A stretch of 8,182 nucleotides of DNA from Clostridia bacterium. GTDB taxonomy: Bacteria; Bacillota_A; Clostridia; Oscillospirales; CAG-272. Shown here one piece after another: positions 1 through 6,090 of the stretch. The notes beneath the pieces are model-generated. The model had not been told where the DNA came from, ran no database searches, and saw nothing but the letters and a program-made list of their open reading frames with translations. Both the position numbers and the translations under genes were made by a program. The DNA is taken from NCBI GenBank assembly GCA_017631775.1, contig JAGBSQ010000133.1, positions 1-8,182 on the forward strand, in the 5' to 3' direction. The number at the start of each line of letters is the position of its first letter. Position 1 is the first letter of the stretch.

Positions 1-483
1 GGTGAAGCGGGGCAGATCGATACGAATGCTTCTTGCAGAGGGCCCCTTGCCAATGATGATATCGAGCGCATAATCTTCCATAGCAGGGTAGAGGATTTCC
101 TCAACCGTGAGAGAGAGGCGATGGATCTCGTCAATAAAGAGAACGTCGCCTTCATTCAAATTGGTCAAAATTGCGGCAAGATCGCCTGCTTTTTCAATTG
201 CAGGGCCCGATGTGACGCGAATATTCACGCCCATTTCTGCGGCAATGATGTTAGAAAGCGTGGTCTTACCGAGGCCGGGAGGGCCGTAAAGAAGCACGTG
301 ATCAAGGGGATCATTGCGCTTTTTTGCCGCCTCAATATAAACCTTGAGGTTTTCCTTTACCTTTTCTTGGCCTACGTATTCGTCAAGCGTTTTGGGGCGC
401 AGAGAGAATTCTACGTCCGAATCGGATGCCGAATAGGCTGTATTCATAATTCGATTTTCAAAATCAAATTCGTTGGTATCCAT
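1..483 (-). CDS. ruvB: Holliday junction branch migration helicase RuvB (partial, N-terminal 161 aa)
   Basis: RuvB is the hexameric AAA+ motor that, with RuvA, drives branch migration of Holliday junctions during recombinational repair in the cytoplasm. The visible 161 residues cover the N-terminal part of the usual roughly 335-aa protein; the rest lies beyond the left edge. The conserved [13 protein letters not shown] segment (about residues 27-39) leads into Walker A GPPGLGKT (67-74) and Walker B with LFIDEIH (115-121), followed by the RuvB-typical [18 protein letters not shown] stretch (131-148). I chose the ATG at 481-483 because an AAAGGA ribosome binding site lies just upstream. An internal ATG at codon 13 lacks such a site. 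It is the last visible gene of the leftward operon, starting 24 bp after the ruvA stop, as expected for a coupled ruvAB pair. The reading frame is intact. Identification is very secure. Confidence 0.97.
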   Translation of the reverse strand, partial: MDTNEFDFENRIMNTAYSASDSDVEFSLRPKTLDEYVGQEKVKENLKVYIEAAKKRNDPLDHVLLYGPPGLGKTTLSNIIAAEMGVNIRVTSGPAIEKAGDLAAILTNLNEGDVLFIDEIHRLSLTVEEILYPAMEDYALDIIIGKGPSARSIRIDLPRFT

Positions 484-507
484 GTTGTGTCCTTTCCGGT
501 ATCGGCA

Positions 508-1131
508 TTACATCAAACGCTTGAGGGCGAGACGAATGATCTCTTCAAGCTCCATTTTGCCAATATCCATATCCTTCATAGCTGCCATTGCCTCTGCACG
601 GGAGTAGCCGAGCACCATAAGCGCATCGGTCGCCTCGGAGAGTTTGCCGCTCTTGGCTGCAGGCGCACCGAGTGTAGGGGTTGCAACCGATGCAAAATCG
701 CTGCCGCCGGGTTCCTTCATCAGCTTGTCCTTGAGCTCAAGAATAACGCGAGCCGCCGTCTTGGGGCCAATTCCGTTGGCCTTGGAGATGGCTTTTTTAT
801 CGTCGGTGCAAACCGCCAAAGCAAACTTTTCGGGGGTGAGGTGAGAAAGAATTGCCATAGCAGCCTTGGGGCCTACGCCCGAAACGGTGATGAGGAGCTT
901 GAAGGTTGCAAGCTCTGTTTCGGTTGCAAAGCCAAACAGCTCAATGCCGTCCTCGCGAACGGCAAGGTAGGTAAAGAGCTTGACCGTAGGGGGATCCTTA
1001 ACAGAACGGTTTGCAGGCATTGCCTCGTAGGTGGTGCCGCTAATGGTCAATTTATATCCTGCGCCGCCAACGTCAATTACGGCGAGGTCATTTTTGAGTA
1101 GTGCGAGCTTTCCGCACAGATAATAGAACAT
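508..1131 (-). CDS. ruvA: Holliday junction branch migration protein RuvA
   Basis: RuvA is the tetrameric DNA-binding subunit that recognises four-way junctions and loads RuvB. The 207-aa protein has the normal family length and all three domains. The N-terminal OB-fold domain begins MFYYLCGKLALLKNDLAVIDVGG and contains an acidic E60-D61 turn, which fits the acidic pin that separates strands at the junction centre. Two helix-hairpin-helix motifs follow, VSGVGPKAA (83-91) and NGIGPKTAA (119-127). After a variable linker rich in Ala, Pro and Thr, the C-terminal RuvB-contacting domain spans about 163-207 and includes ALMVLGYSRAEA. The start is supported by an AAAGGAA site 7-8 nt upstream. It follows the yfhO-like gene by 34 bp with no visible terminator or good promoter between them, so it is probably expressed from the same leftward transcript. 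Confidence 0.97.
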   Translation of the reverse strand: MFYYLCGKLALLKNDLAVIDVGGAGYKLTISGTTYEAMPANRSVKDPPTVKLFTYLAVREDGIELFGFATETELATFKLLITVSGVGPKAAMAILSHLTPEKFALAVCTDDKKAISKANGIGPKTAARVILELKDKLMKEPGGSDFASVATPTLGAPAAKSGKLSEATDALMVLGYSRAEAMAAMKDMDIGKMELEEIIRLALKRLM

Positions 1132-1165
1132 AAAATCAGTTCCTTTCGGTCAGTAAATAGGGGAG

Positions 1166-4100
1166 TTACTTTTTCTTTTTGCTGTGCTGATGCACGCGTT
1201 TTTCTTTTTTTGCGGGAATAAAAATCTCTTTGAGCTTGGCAATCACCGTTTGAAGCTTATCCGGAGCCGTATTTTCTTGGCTGATGGCTTCGACCTCGGT
1301 CAATTCTTGGGTTTCTTCCTCGCAAACAATTTCATCGCCGTAGTCGATGTCATCGCGGCGCTTGCAACCAAAGTGGAAGCGACGGTCGAGAATGATCAAA
1401 AGGATAAATACACAAATCGAAACGATCGAAACGATCAAGCCGATGTTGATGGTTTTGGGGTTATAAACAATGCGAATGTTGTGTGTCTTTCCGGCTTCGC
1501 CGCCAACGTGGAAGGAGATGAGTGCGCCAAGTGCCTTTTCGGTCTCTACGCGTTCACCGTCAACCCAAACCTCCCAGCCGTTATCGTAGGCAATGGTGGT
1601 CAGTACAAGATCGTTTGCGCGAGATGCGGTGTAGGTGCCCTCAAAGGAGTGCTCGGTGTATTCTTCAATTTGGAATTGGTTTGCACCAAGTCGTGCCATA
1701 GCATCCTTAAATACCGCCATGTCGATATACCAGAAGCAGTCAGCGCCGCTCTTCATGTAGAAGTCAGAGCCCTTGAGCGTAAGCTTGAGAGTGAGCTCAT
1801 CATCTTCTTCGTGCATACCAAGTGAGATGATGCAGGTGCTGTCGTTGCCGTTAAAGGTGCCTTTCTTTGTGGCGGTGCCGTCGTTTACGGTCAGCTCTAA
1901 GCTAACCTCTCTGGGGTAGTCGCTGGGAGCGTAGAAGAAGATCTCAGCAGACTCGGGCAGGGGATCTACCGTCATGGTAATGCCTGCGTTTTTAGAGCCG
2001 GAGGTTGTAGGCTTATAGCCAACCTCGTTGCCGGCATAGTATTTTTGTTCTACGTTGTTTTTGCTAACGGTAGAAGTGATGGGAACAAATACGGGTACGG
2101 GTTCTTCTTCGCCAAGCATTGCGGCAATAATGGCGTTGAGGCGGTCAAAGGGATTGTCATAGTTGTCAACGTAAACGCTTGCATTGTTTTCTTCAATATT
2201 TAACCACTCATTCAGAGCGCCCTTTATCAAATCGATTGCATTTTTAACGCTTTCACCGTCTTTTTTCTCTTTTTCGCCATCTTCAACCTTTTCTTCATCG
2301 GTTTCTTCTTCCTCCAAGTCTTCTACAAAGCCGAGTTCAAATTTCAAAAGATCCTCCGAAACACCGTAACCCAACGAGAGGGCATAGGGGTTGAGGTAGG
2401 CGGTATACTGTGTTAAGTTGTCGGTGGCAAAAACCTCATAATAGTTGCCGTAGAGGGATTGATCGGAGATGAGGTATTTGATGCCAAGGAGAGAGTCGGT
2501 AACGGGATTGTTGCCAATGTATTTTGTCCAGTGAGCCTTAGAAGCATATCCCAAGGAGTTCAAAAAGCGAACGGTTTCTTTATTCAAGGTGGAGGTAGAG
2601 CCTGAAAGACCGCGCATGCTCAAAGCCATGTTATCGTTGTTAGAGCGATAAAAGGTCTTTTCCATGCGGTAGAAGGAGTCATCCGCATTTTGAACAGTCT
2701 CCACAACGGGACGAACTCTCTTTAAAAAGTTGTTGTAGCGGCTGTAGGTGGAGTAGCCAACGTCATTGCCCAGGGCATTAAGGCCGAGCAAACCGCTCAA
2801 AAAGACTTCGAGAACAACAATACAAGCCAAAGCAAAGCTTGCAACCTGCTTTTGGTTTTCCTTGCGCATAATAGCAAGCACAGCCAAATAGGCGAACACC
2901 AAAATGATAGAGAAGTAAATGCAGGTCAGCCCATCGGGTTGAATGTACTCGCTGTCGGAGTGTTTTTGAATAATGGCGCAAAACAGAGCAACAAGGCCTC
3001 CGGTTCCCATTGTAACACGCAACGAAATGTTCTCAAAGTCAGCCATTGCACGGCAGGCAAGCACGCACAAATAGAAGGAGAACATAAAGCTGTAACGGTA
3101 GTTGAGCCAGTTCGGCTTTTGGAAGCCGTGCCATGCAAGGTCTACAATGTTGATGGAGAAGCTTGCAAAAAGAACGAACAGCAAAATGCCCGAAAAGATC
3201 TTTTCTTGCATGGTGTATTTCTTGGAAAGGAAATACGATGGAATGAGCAAAACTGTTAACAGACCGCAATATACAAAGGGCAAGCCTTGCGGACGAACGG
3301 TGTCATAGGAACCCGGCAAAAGCTTATAAAGAAAATCCAAAAGGTCAAATTTGAGGCCAAGGGATTCCCAAGAGGAGCTTGCAAGGGGATCGGAGAAGGT
3401 CGTTTTGCCAAAGTTGAGCGAGTAGTAGGCGGCAAAAATAATAACTGCCGCAATACCGAGCGCCAAAGCAGAGTAACCGACAATGCGACCGAGCGAGCGC
3501 AAAAAGTGCATCTTTTCGCGCATGGGGTTGTTGCGGTAGCTTTCGGCATTGGCAAAATAGTAAATAAAGAAATAGATGGCGCAGTAGAAGCAGAGCATAT
3601 AGCCAATGTAGTAGTTGCTAAAGACCGCAATCGAGAGAGCTACTACGTAAAGTTTGAATTTTCCGTGCTTAATGATGCTCTCAATACCGAGGGTGATCAG
3701 GGGCAACCACATAACAGCATCAATCCACATGGTGTTGTGCTGTTGAATGATTGCATAAGAGGAGAGCGCGTAACAGATGGAAAAGATGATAATGGCAAGC
3801 TTGTTCGGCTTTTTTGCATTCTTGTGCATATAAAATCCAAAGGTCAAGCCGCACAAACCGCCCTTGAGCATAAAGAGTGCGAGCAACGCTTCAAGCATTC
3901 TCTCCTCTGGGAAGAGTGCTACCAAGAAGGAAAGGGGACTTGCGATATAATATGCGTAAATGCCCAAAAATTCACCGCCGAGGGCGCGTGCAAAGGAGTA
4001 GAGCAGGTCTGCATCTCCGCGCACAAAGTTGCGCAAAGCCTCAAAGAACCAAACGTACTGGCCGTTGAGGTCGAGCACCAAAACGCATCCGTCACCCAAG

Positions 4101-4273
4101 GGGTGAAGGCCGCGTGCAAGATAGATCAAATAGATGAGGATTGCCGGAACTGCCAAGCACAGAGCAAGGTAACCGTACTCATTCCAAAAAGGGCGGTAGG
4201 AGATCTTTCCCCATACCTTTTTGGCAATCATAGGAAGTGTGATTTTCGTTTTTTCGTTGTTTTCTTGGTTCAT
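1166..4273 (-). CDS. YfhO-family multi-spanning membrane protein (GT-C-like, probable envelope glycosyltransferase)
   Basis: This 1035-aa protein has about 13 hydrophobic membrane segments between residues 34 and 500, a long soluble, probably extracytoplasmic domain (about 505-940), one last membrane segment (about 943-962) and a cytoplasmic tail. YfhO hallmarks visible are LDLNGQYVWFF (67-77) with D61 and D68 in the first outside loop, NTMWIDAVMWLPL (180-192), and YDNGWEVWVDGE (896-907) before the last helix. In Bacillus subtilis, YfhO is implicated in glycosylating lipoteichoic acid outside the membrane; a similar role with a lipid-linked sugar donor is inference. Upstream in-frame ATGs would extend it into the DUF951 gene. 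I chose the ATG at 4271-4273 because AAAGGAG lies 9 nt upstream and it sits 1 nt after the DUF951 stop, suggesting translational coupling. Oddities are an acidic low-complexity stretch (about 651-675) and an acidic-then-lysine-rich tail (963-1035). No partner genes such as gtcA or csbB are nearby. Confidence 0.85.
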   Translation of the reverse strand: MNQENNEKTKITLPMIAKKVWGKISYRPFWNEYGYLALCLAVPAILIYLIYLARGLHPLGDGCVLVLDLNGQYVWFFEALRNFVRGDADLLYSFARALGGEFLGIYAYYIASPLSFLVALFPEERMLEALLALFMLKGGLCGLTFGFYMHKNAKKPNKLAIIIFSICYALSSYAIIQQHNTMWIDAVMWLPLITLGIESIIKHGKFKLYVVALSIAVFSNYYIGYMLCFYCAIYFFIYYFANAESYRNNPMREKMHFLRSLGRIVGYSALALGIAAVIIFAAYYSLNFGKTTFSDPLASSSWESLGLKFDLLDFLYKLLPGSYDTVRPQGLPFVYCGLLTVLLIPSYFLSKKYTMQEKIFSGILLFVLFASFSINIVDLAWHGFQKPNWLNYRYSFMFSFYLCVLACRAMADFENISLRVTMGTGGLVALFCAIIQKHSDSEYIQPDGLTCIYFSIILVFAYLAVLAIMRKENQKQVASFALACIVVLEVFLSGLLGLNALGNDVGYSTYSRYNNFLKRVRPVVETVQNADDSFYRMEKTFYRSNNDNMALSMRGLSGSTSTLNKETVRFLNSLGYASKAHWTKYIGNNPVTDSLLGIKYLISDQSLYGNYYEVFATDNLTQYTAYLNPYALSLGYGVSEDLLKFELGFVEDLEEEETDEEKVEDGEKEKKDGESVKNAIDLIKGALNEWLNIEENNASVYVDNYDNPFDRLNAIIAAMLGEEEPVPVFVPITSTVSKNNVEQKYYAGNEVGYKPTTSGSKNAGITMTVDPLPESAEIFFYAPSDYPREVSLELTVNDGTATKKGTFNGNDSTCIISLGMHEEDDELTLKLTLKGSDFYMKSGADCFWYIDMAVFKDAMARLGANQFQIEEYTEHSFEGTYTASRANDLVLTTIAYDNGWEVWVDGERVETEKALGALISFHVGGEAGKTHNIRIVYNPKTINIGLIVSIVSICVFILLIILDRRFHFGCKRRDDIDYGDEIVCEEETQELTEVEAISQENTAPDKLQTVIAKLKEIFIPAKKEKRVHQHSKKKK

Positions 4274-4274
4274 A

Positions 4275-4493
4275 TCATACATCTCCTTTTGCGGTGGAGT
4301 CGGTAGTGCTTGACACAATTTGCTTGATGGCTTTTTCAAGTTTGGGGCGATCCATCGTCATATCTCTTTTGCAGGTTTCGCATATAATGCGAACTTCACT
4401 TCCAACGCGCACAACGCGAAAGATCTTGCCGCCGCAGGGGTGCGGCTTTTTCATTTGAATGCGGTCCTCGGGGTGCAACGGAAGAATAGGCAT
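4275..4493 (-). CDS. DUF951 family small protein, zinc-ribbon-like
   Basis: This 72-aa protein matches the DUF951 family of small Firmicutes proteins, whose function is not established. Recognisable parts are an N-terminal segment ending in KKPHPCGGK (15-23), then RVVRVGSEVRIICETCKRDMTMDRPKLEK. Cysteines C20, C38 and C41 plus H18 could form a small metal-binding knuckle; that is inference from spacing. The family is typically about 60-70 aa, so the length is normal, with a slightly longer Ser/Thr-rich C-terminus. An AAAGGAG site 6 nt before the ATG at 4491-4493 supports the start. It is the first gene of the leftward operon, directly behind a strong promoter, and its stop codon is 1 nt from the yfhO-like start. 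Its position gives no firm clue to function beyond co-transcription with an envelope gene and ruvAB. Confidence 0.88.
   Translation of the reverse strand: MPILPLHPEDRIQMKKPHPCGGKIFRVVRVGSEVRIICETCKRDMTMDRPKLEKAIKQIVSSTTDSTAKGDV
4283..4289 (-). promoter_or_regulatory. Ribosome binding site that decides the yfhO-like start
   Basis: On the minus strand this reads AAAGGAG. It lies inside the last codons of the DUF951 gene and 9 nt before the ATG at 4271-4273. Another in-frame ATG directly abuts the site with no spacing, so it is a poor start. The arrangement supports starting the membrane protein right after the DUF951 stop (TGA-T-ATG). Confidence 0.8.
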
Positions 4494-4499
4494 ACGGAG

Positions 4500-4506
4500 C
4501 TCCTTT
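4500..4506 (-). promoter_or_regulatory. Ribosome binding site of the DUF951 gene
   Basis: The minus strand reads AAAGGAG with a 6-nt spacer before the ATG at 4491-4493. It is a near-perfect match to the anti-Shine-Dalgarno sequence and fits efficient translation of the first gene of the leftward operon. Confidence 0.8.
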
Positions 4507-4529
4507 CTATAAAAACACTATATCATCTT

Positions 4530-4558
4530 ATTATAACATAAAAAAAGCGTAATGTAAA
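4530..4558 (-). promoter_or_regulatory. Sigma-A-type promoter of the DUF951-yfhO-ruvAB operon
   Basis: On the minus strand, TTTACA (4553-4558) and TATAAT (4530-4535) are separated by exactly 17 bp (4536-4552). The -10 box is a perfect consensus and the -35 box has one mismatch. Transcription would start near 4523, giving a leader of about 30 nt before the DUF951 ATG. The leader has room only for the ribosome binding site, so a riboswitch or attenuator is unlikely. Assigned by inspection only. Confidence 0.82.
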
Positions 4559-4591
4559 CCGAATTTTTACAATTTTTATTAAGATTTTTCC
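4540..4591. repeat. Pair of 10-bp direct repeats AAAAAAAGCG, 42 bp apart
   Basis: Exact copies occur at 4540-4549 and 4582-4591, 42 bp from start to start, close to four helical turns. The first lies within the spacer of the leftward promoter and the second lies 20 bp upstream of the ruvC -35 box. They could be regulator sites, bent DNA or an UP-like element, or chance in AT-rich DNA; the sequence alone does not decide. Confidence 0.4.
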
Positions 4592-4611
4592 AAAAAAAGC
4601 GCACAAATCGT

Positions 4612-4640
4612 TTGACTTTTGCGCCAAAAGGTGATATAAT
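4612..4640 (+). promoter_or_regulatory. Sigma-A-type promoter of the ruvC-methyltransferase-ecf operon
   Basis: TTGACT (4612-4617) and TATAAT (4635-4640) are separated by exactly 17 bp. The -10 box is perfect and the -35 box has one mismatch. Transcription would begin near 4647, leaving a leader of about 33 nt before the ruvC TTG. The AT-rich DNA just upstream (4562-4590) could act as an UP element. Assigned by inspection only. Confidence 0.85.
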
Positions 4641-4667
4641 TATCTTGGATATTTATGTAATTAAGAT

Positions 4668-4673
4668 GGGAGA
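4668..4673 (+). promoter_or_regulatory. Ribosome binding site that decides the TTG start of ruvC
   Basis: GGGAGA lies 6 nt before the TTG at 4680-4682. The nearby ATG at 4666-4668 is out of frame, and the conserved IDPG motif begins only five codons after the TTG, so no later start is possible. Confidence 0.75.
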
Positions 4674-4679
4674 ACGATT

Positions 4680-5177
4680 TTGATTATTTTAGGCATCGAC
4701 CCCGGACTTGCCATTGTAGGTTGGGGAGTTATCGAATATCAGAACGCAAAATTCCGTACCATTGCCTACGGCTCTATCAATACCCCTAAGGGAACTCGCA
4801 CCGAAGAGCGCTTGCGACTGATTTGGGAAGGTATGCAGGAATTGATCGAAAAATATCACCCGGACGCGATGGCAGTTGAGGAGCTTTTCTTCACCAATAA
4901 CATCACAACGGGTATTCGCGTAGCCGAGGCAAGAGGTATTATTCTGCTTGCGGCAGAGTGTGCCTGCGTTCCCATTTTTGAATATACACCGCCGCAGGTC
5001 AAGCAGGCGGTAGTCGGTTACGGCAAGGCAGAAAAACGCCAGGTCATTGCAATGGTGACCATGCTTTTGGGTCTTCCCAAGCCGCCGCGTCCCGACGATA
5101 CAGCCGATGCGCTTGCAATTGCCATTTGCCATGCACACAGCGGCGCATCTCGCTTGGCACAGTACTACAACAAATAA
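4680..5177 (+). CDS. ruvC: Crossover junction endodeoxyribonuclease RuvC
   Basis: RuvC is the dimeric metal-dependent nuclease that resolves Holliday junctions by symmetric cleavage, acting with RuvAB. The 165-aa length is typical. It has the RNase H-like fold signature MIILGIDPGLAIVGWGV with catalytic D7, the VEELFF strand with E67, and the C-terminal RPDDTADALAIAICHAH motif with D140 and D143, matching the acidic quartet of the family. The stretch NNITTGIRVAEARGIILLAA (74-93) is also typical. The start codon is TTG at 4680, supported by GGGAGA 6 nt upstream and by the motif beginning at once. It is the first gene of the rightward operon, 19 bp ahead of the methyltransferase. In many bacteria ruvC lies beside ruvAB on the same strand; here it is divergent and separated from them by two genes. 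Confidence 0.97.
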   Translation: MIILGIDPGLAIVGWGVIEYQNAKFRTIAYGSINTPKGTRTEERLRLIWEGMQELIEKYHPDAMAVEELFFTNNITTGIRVAEARGIILLAAECACVPIFEYTPPQVKQAVVGYGKAEKRQVIAMVTMLLGLPKPPRPDDTADALAIAICHAHSGASRLAQYYNK

Positions 5178-5196
5178 GACGAAAAGGATAAAAGCT

Positions 5197-6060
5197 ATGT
5201 GGTATTCAAAAAATTGGAAAGACTATGAATTACTTGATACATCGGATGGAGAACGCCTTGAGCGTTGGGGAGATCTGATCCTCATTCGTCCCGATCCGCA
5301 AATTATTTGGAAGGGTGTTGCAAAGCACCCCGCATGGAAGAAGGCTGACGGTATTTACCGCCGTTCTCATTCGGGAGGCGGCGCATGGGTAAAGAACAAT
5401 TTGCCCGAATCTTGGAAAATTCAATATGGCGATCTTGGCTTTGTTCTTCGTCCGATGGGGTTCAAGCACACGGGTCTTTTCCCCGAGCAGGCCGCTAACT
5501 GGGATTGGTTCTCGGGTCTTATTCGCGAATCAAACAGACCGATCAAGGTCCTCAATCTCTTCGCTTACACGGGCGGTGCAACCGTAGCTGCGGCAAAGGC
5601 AGGTGCCTCTGTTGTGCACGTTGATGCTTCCAAAGGCATTGTAGCGCAGGCGAAAGAGAACGCCGCACTTTCGGGGCTTTCGGATGCTCCCATTCGTTAT
5701 ATCGTCGACGATTGCAAAAAGTTTGTTGAGCGCGAAATCCGTCGCGGCAATCACTATGACGGCATTATTATGGACCCTCCTTCCTACGGCAGAGGCCCAG
5801 GCGGCGAGGTTTGGAAGCTTGAAGAAAGCATCAACGAGCTCATTACGCTCACCGCACAGCTCCTTTCCGATGAGCCGCTCTTCTTCCTTGTCAACTCCTA
5901 CACCACGGGTCTTTCTCCCTTGACCATGAGCTATCTCTTGGAATTGAAGGTGAAGGCACGCTACGGCGGAGAGATTGAGGCAGGCGAGCTTGGCCTCAAG
6001 GTTACCCAAACGGGTGCATTCTTGCCCTGCGGAGCAAGCTCCCGTTGGTATCTCAAATAA
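5197..6060 (+). CDS. Class I SAM-dependent methyltransferase, RlmI-like (probable RNA methyltransferase)
   Basis: This 287-aa protein has the Rossmann-type methyltransferase core of the RlmI/YccW-like group. Motif I is VLNLFAYTGGATVAAA (118-133), which contacts SAM. The acidic residue ending strand 2 is D143 in VVHVDASKG, and D171-D172 follow strand 3. Motif IV is IIMDPPSYGRGPGGE (190-204), where DPP-aromatic is typical of enzymes acting on RNA or protein bases. The C-terminus carries LPCGASSRW (276-284) with C279. The N-terminal segment (1-100) has GDLILIRPDPQIIW and HTGLFPEQAANWDW, and I see no PUA domain as in E. coli RlmI. The ATG at 5197 was chosen because AAAGGA lies 9-10 nt upstream; longer in-frame starts lie inside ruvC. 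The substrate is unknown; 23S rRNA is a reasonable guess only. It sits between ruvC and the ecf genes with short gaps (19 and 30 bp). Confidence 0.87.
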   Translation: MWYSKNWKDYELLDTSDGERLERWGDLILIRPDPQIIWKGVAKHPAWKKADGIYRRSHSGGGAWVKNNLPESWKIQYGDLGFVLRPMGFKHTGLFPEQAANWDWFSGLIRESNRPIKVLNLFAYTGGATVAAAKAGASVVHVDASKGIVAQAKENAALSGLSDAPIRYIVDDCKKFVEREIRRGNHYDGIIMDPPSYGRGPGGEVWKLEESINELITLTAQLLSDEPLFFLVNSYTTGLSPLTMSYLLELKVKARYGGEIEAGELGLKVTQTGAFLPCGASSRWYLK

Positions 6061-6075
6061 GCAAACACATTTTTG

Positions 6076-6081
6076 AAAGGA
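6076..6081 (+). promoter_or_regulatory. Ribosome binding site that decides the TTG start of ecfA1
   Basis: AAAGGA lies 9 nt before the TTG at 6091-6093. An earlier in-frame TTG at 6073 overlaps this site and has no site of its own, so the shorter 291-aa protein is preferred. Confidence 0.75.
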
Positions 6082-6090
6082 CACACCATT

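Larger units (their letters stand above)
4494..4679. other. Divergent intergenic promoter region (186 bp)
   Basis: This AT-rich stretch is the only substantial non-coding DNA in the window. It carries two back-to-back sigma-A-type promoters whose -35 boxes are 53 bp apart. Between and around them are A/T tracts, an exact 10-bp direct repeat, AAAAAAAGCG (4540-4549 and 4582-4591), and two adjacent copies of AATTTTTA (4562-4569 and 4571-4578). I found no GAACN4GTTC-type box that would suggest the usual Gram-positive LexA control, and no hairpin followed by a T-run. Confidence 0.8.

Noticed and set aside
121..1101. 326-codon open frame on the plus strand opposite ruvB and ruvA
   Set aside because: It is antisense to two certain genes, its protein is rich in Cys, His and Arg without any domain, and it lacks a clear ribosome binding site. 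It is a codon-bias shadow.
3287..4306. 339-codon open frame on the plus strand opposite the yfhO-like gene
   Set aside because: The opposite strand encodes a clear membrane protein with family motifs. This frame has no recognisable domain and is explained by low use of codons whose complements are stops.
4274..4339. Longer start for the yfhO-like protein inside the DUF951 gene
   Set aside because: The extra 22 residues overlap the DUF951 coding region in another frame, and the AAAGGAG site 9 nt before the ATG at 4271-4273 fits the shorter form much better.
4494..4529. Riboswitch or attenuator in the leader of the leftward operon
   Set aside because: The inferred leader is only about 30 nt and is filled by the ribosome binding site, too short for a known riboswitch class.
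6061..6090. Terminator or separate promoter between the methyltransferase and ecfA1
   Set aside because: The 30-bp gap holds only a ribosome binding site; there is no hairpin, T-run or spaced -35/-10 pair.
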